Below are positions 20,052 to 21,828 of a stretch of DNA of 21,828 nt, one piece after another. The translations under genes and the position numbers were made by a program. The stretch's first letter is position 1, and every line of letters starts with the position of its first letter. The notes under the pieces are model-generated. The model was not told where the DNA came from, did no database searches, and saw only the letters and a program-made list of their open reading frames with translations. Source of the DNA: Streptosporangiaceae bacterium (GTDB lineage: Bacteria > Actinomycetota > Actinomycetes > Streptosporangiales > Streptosporangiaceae); NCBI GenBank assembly GCA_030040475.1, contig JASHTQ010000071.1, positions 1 to 21,828 on the forward strand. The letters are read 5' to 3'.

Positions 20052-21500
20052 ATGCTGAGGACAGGCAAGGACTACGTCGAATCGCTGCGCGACGGCAGGG
20101 AGGTGTGGATCGACGGTGAGCGGGTGCAGGACGTGGCCACGCACCCGGCGTTCGCGCCGATGGTGAACGTGCGCGCGCGGATCTACGACCTCGGCCACGA
20201 GGCGGGCACCGCCGGCCTGCTGACCTACGTCGACGAGCAGACGGCGGAGCGGTGCGCGACCAGCTCGCGGCCGCCGCGCACCCGCGAGGACTGGCGGGCC
20301 AAGCGGGCGTCGGTCGACACGATCCTGGACGACGCCGGCGGCGTGGTCACCCGGGTGGGCGACGAGACGGTCGGTGAGATGTGGTCGCTGTTCGACGGGC
20401 AGGACGTGCTGACCGAGATCAACCCGGCGTTCTCCGCGAACATCGCCCATCACGTCCGGCGCGCGCAGCTGCTCGACCCGTTCCACGTCTCGGCAAACAC
20501 CGACCCCAAGGGCAACCGCTCGATGCGGCCGCAGGACCAGGATCCCGACGTGCTGCTGCACGTCGTCGGCGAGACCGACAACGGCATCGTGGTGCGCGGC
20601 GCCAAGTTCGAGACCGCGGCGGCCTACGCCAACCAGGCGTTCGTGAAGCCGACCATCGGCGAGTGGAACAACGAGGTGCTGTCCGACTACGCGGTCGGCT
20701 TCCTCGCCGACATGGGCGCGCCCGGCATCAAGCACATCTGCCGGTCCGCCTTCGCGGCCGGGCGCTCCCCCGACGATTACCCGCTGACCAGCCGGTACGA
20801 CGAGATCGACACCATGATCGTCTTCGACAACGTGGAGATCCCCTGGGAGAACGTCTTCTTCTACCGGCACACCAAGGCGGCGGCGTTCATCCGCGCGACC
20901 CTGCACCGCTACAGCATCTTCCCGTACGTCCAGCGCTACGCGCGGTTCGCCGACTTCCTCCTCGGCGTCGCCTACGCCAGCGCCAGGTCCACAGGCGTCA
21001 CCATGCACCAGGGCGTGCGCGAGAAGATCGCGCAGATCGCCTGCTACCGCGAGGGCGTCAACGCGCACCTGACCGCGGCGATCGAGCTCGCCGAGCCGAG
21101 CCCGGGCGGGCTGCTGATGCCGAACCAGCAGATGATGTACGCCGGCCGGGTCTTCGCCTCCACCCAGCTGCCCGGGGTCATGCACATCCTGCGCGACCTG
21201 TGCGGCTGCCAGGTCAGCCTGATGCCGAGCAAGGCCATGTTCGACACCCCGGGCGCCGGCGAGTGGCTGCGGAAGTACTTCCGCGTAGGGGAGATCCCCG
21301 CCGAGGAGCGGCGCAAGCTCTTCGCGCTGGCCCGTGACCTGCTCAACTCCGACTACGCCGGGCACCGGCTGACGTTCCAGCTGTTCGCGCAGTCGCCGCC
21401 GTTCTCGCACCTGCTCGCCGTCTACAACAACTACGACTTCAGCGGGCCGCTGGACCTGGTGTCCAGGTACTCGGGCGTCGCGGAGGCGGTGCGCAAATGA
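20052..21500 (+). CDS. FADH2-dependent aromatic monooxygenase, 4-hydroxyphenylacetate 3-hydroxylase (HpaB) family
   Basis: A 482-residue large component of a two-component flavin monooxygenase, needing a separate flavin reductase that is not seen in the window. Family motifs run the full length: RPPRTREDWRAKRAS, QDQDPDVLLHVVGETDNGIV, RGAKFETAAAYANQAFVKPT, CRSAFAAGRSPDDYPL and YDEIDTMIVFDNVEIPWENV, ending RYSGVAEAVRK. Substrate specificity in this family ranges from 4-hydroxyphenylacetate to chlorophenols and tyrosine-like groups, so the exact substrate is open. AGGAG at 20041-20045 fixes ATG 20052. The stop overlaps the RidA start (ATGA), so translation is coupled. Confidence 0.93.
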   Translation: MLRTGKDYVESLRDGREVWIDGERVQDVATHPAFAPMVNVRARIYDLGHEAGTAGLLTYVDEQTAERCATSSRPPRTREDWRAKRASVDTILDDAGGVVTRVGDETVGEMWSLFDGQDVLTEINPAFSANIAHHVRRAQLLDPFHVSANTDPKGNRSMRPQDQDPDVLLHVVGETDNGIVVRGAKFETAAAYANQAFVKPTIGEWNNEVLSDYAVGFLADMGAPGIKHICRSAFAAGRSPDDYPLTSRYDEIDTMIVFDNVEIPWENVFFYRHTKAAAFIRATLHRYSIFPYVQRYARFADFLLGVAYASARSTGVTMHQGVREKIAQIACYREGVNAHLTAAIELAEPSPGGLLMPNQQMMYAGRVFASTQLPGVMHILRDLCGCQVSLMPSKAMFDTPGAGEWLRKYFRVGEIPAEERRKLFALARDLLNSDYAGHRLTFQLFAQSPPFSHLLAVYNNYDFSGPLDLVSRYSGVAEAVRK

Positions 21501-21828
21501 GGGAGCCGATCACCGCCGGCGGCCACCTGCGGATCCGGCCGTTCAACACCGCCGACAGCTATCCGGAGCAGCACCTCGACAACGACCTGTGCCAGGCGGT
21601 CGTCGCAGGCAACACCGTCTACCTGCGCGGCCAGGTGCCGCAGGACCTGGACACCGGCCAGAGCGTGCACGTCGGCAACCCCGCCGCCCAGGCCGAGCAG
21701 GTGATGGCGAACGTCGGGACGCTGCTGGCCGAGGCGGGCGCGGCCGTCGAGCACGTGGTCAGCTGCACCGTCTACCTCACCGACATCAGGCACCGCGAGC
21801 CGGTGTACCGGGTGCTCGGCCGGCATCT
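21497..21828 (+). CDS. RidA (YjgF/UK114) family protein, truncated by window end
   Basis: A frame of 110 codons opens at ATG 21497, overlapping the previous stop by 4 nt (ATGA), and runs out of the window. Visible motifs fit RidA: an N-terminal NTADSYPEQHLDND, then QAVVAGNTVYLRGQVPQD, NPAAQAEQVMANVGTLLAEA, and VVSCTVYLTDIRHREPVYRV. RidA-family enzymes hydrolyse imines/enamines or related reactive intermediates. The key active-site Arg region near the C-terminus is beyond the edge. Coupling with the monooxygenase suggests it acts on a product of the same pathway. Confidence 0.85.
   Translation, partial: MREPITAGGHLRIRPFNTADSYPEQHLDNDLCQAVVAGNTVYLRGQVPQDLDTGQSVHVGNPAAQAEQVMANVGTLLAEAGAAVEHVVSCTVYLTDIRHREPVYRVLGRH

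Noticed and set aside
1..21828. tRNA, rRNA, CRISPR array, transposase or integrase.
   Set aside because: None was found: no regularly spaced repeats, no cloverleaf candidate, and no recognisable recombinase motif.

Overview
The window is GC-rich, double-strand-packed DNA. Its gene families are typical of filamentous actinobacteria: a helix-turn-helix/DUF5753 regulator with a DUF397 partner, a DUF1707 protein, a large ATPase-TPR-LuxR regulator, an RsbW-like ATP-binding protein, a membrane Ser/Thr kinase with a WD40 propeller, and PPK2. A Streptomyces/Streptosporangiales-type host is the best guess; the sequence does not settle the genus. No tRNA, rRNA, CRISPR array, insertion sequence or integrase is visible.

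Layout. 1-2651: an Nramp-superfamily transporter with altered metal-site motifs faces a multi-pass membrane protein across a strong hairpin terminator. 2723-3524: a broken threonine/serine dehydratase. 3563-6647: a TPR protein that carries the C-terminal module of ATPase-type regulators but no ATPase, a small PH-like protein, and an unrecognised protein whose 3' end overlaps it head-on. 6814-8910: kinase-WD40 receptor. 8932-9290: a second gene relic (dienelactone hydrolase) with large internal deletions. 9370-10269: PPK2. 10357-11798: the DUF397 / HTH-DUF5753 pair, separated by about 320 nt of hairpin-rich DNA. 12256-12420: a 54-residue exported peptide gene with a perfect SD and its own terminator. 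12421-12810: an AT-rich promoter island leading into the 948-residue LuxR regulator (12811-15657). 15670-16191: an RsbW-like ATP-binding protein whose tail is encoded by terminator-like hairpins. 16512-17813: a GPH-like MFS transporter. 17887-18663: a double VOC protein. 18752-19366: a DUF1707 protein. 19388-21828: a cupin-XRE regulator divergent from a flavin-dependent HpaB-type aromatic hydroxylase that is translationally coupled to a RidA-family gene cut by the window end.

How it works together. The one clear functional unit is the right end: a cupin-type repressor probably sensing a small molecule, a shared divergent promoter, a monooxygenase and RidA, which suggests catabolism or tailoring of an aromatic compound. 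The rest is mostly regulatory and envelope genes in short or single transcription units. Eight starts lack a clear SD and instead have a TANNNT-like box (GATAAT in one case) 6-9 nt upstream, suggesting many leaderless or nearly leaderless transcripts. No unmistakable new multi-gene system is visible. The best leads are the Nramp variant, the tiny exported peptide next to the LuxR regulator, the hairpin-encoded tail, and the HpaB-RidA-cupin unit.
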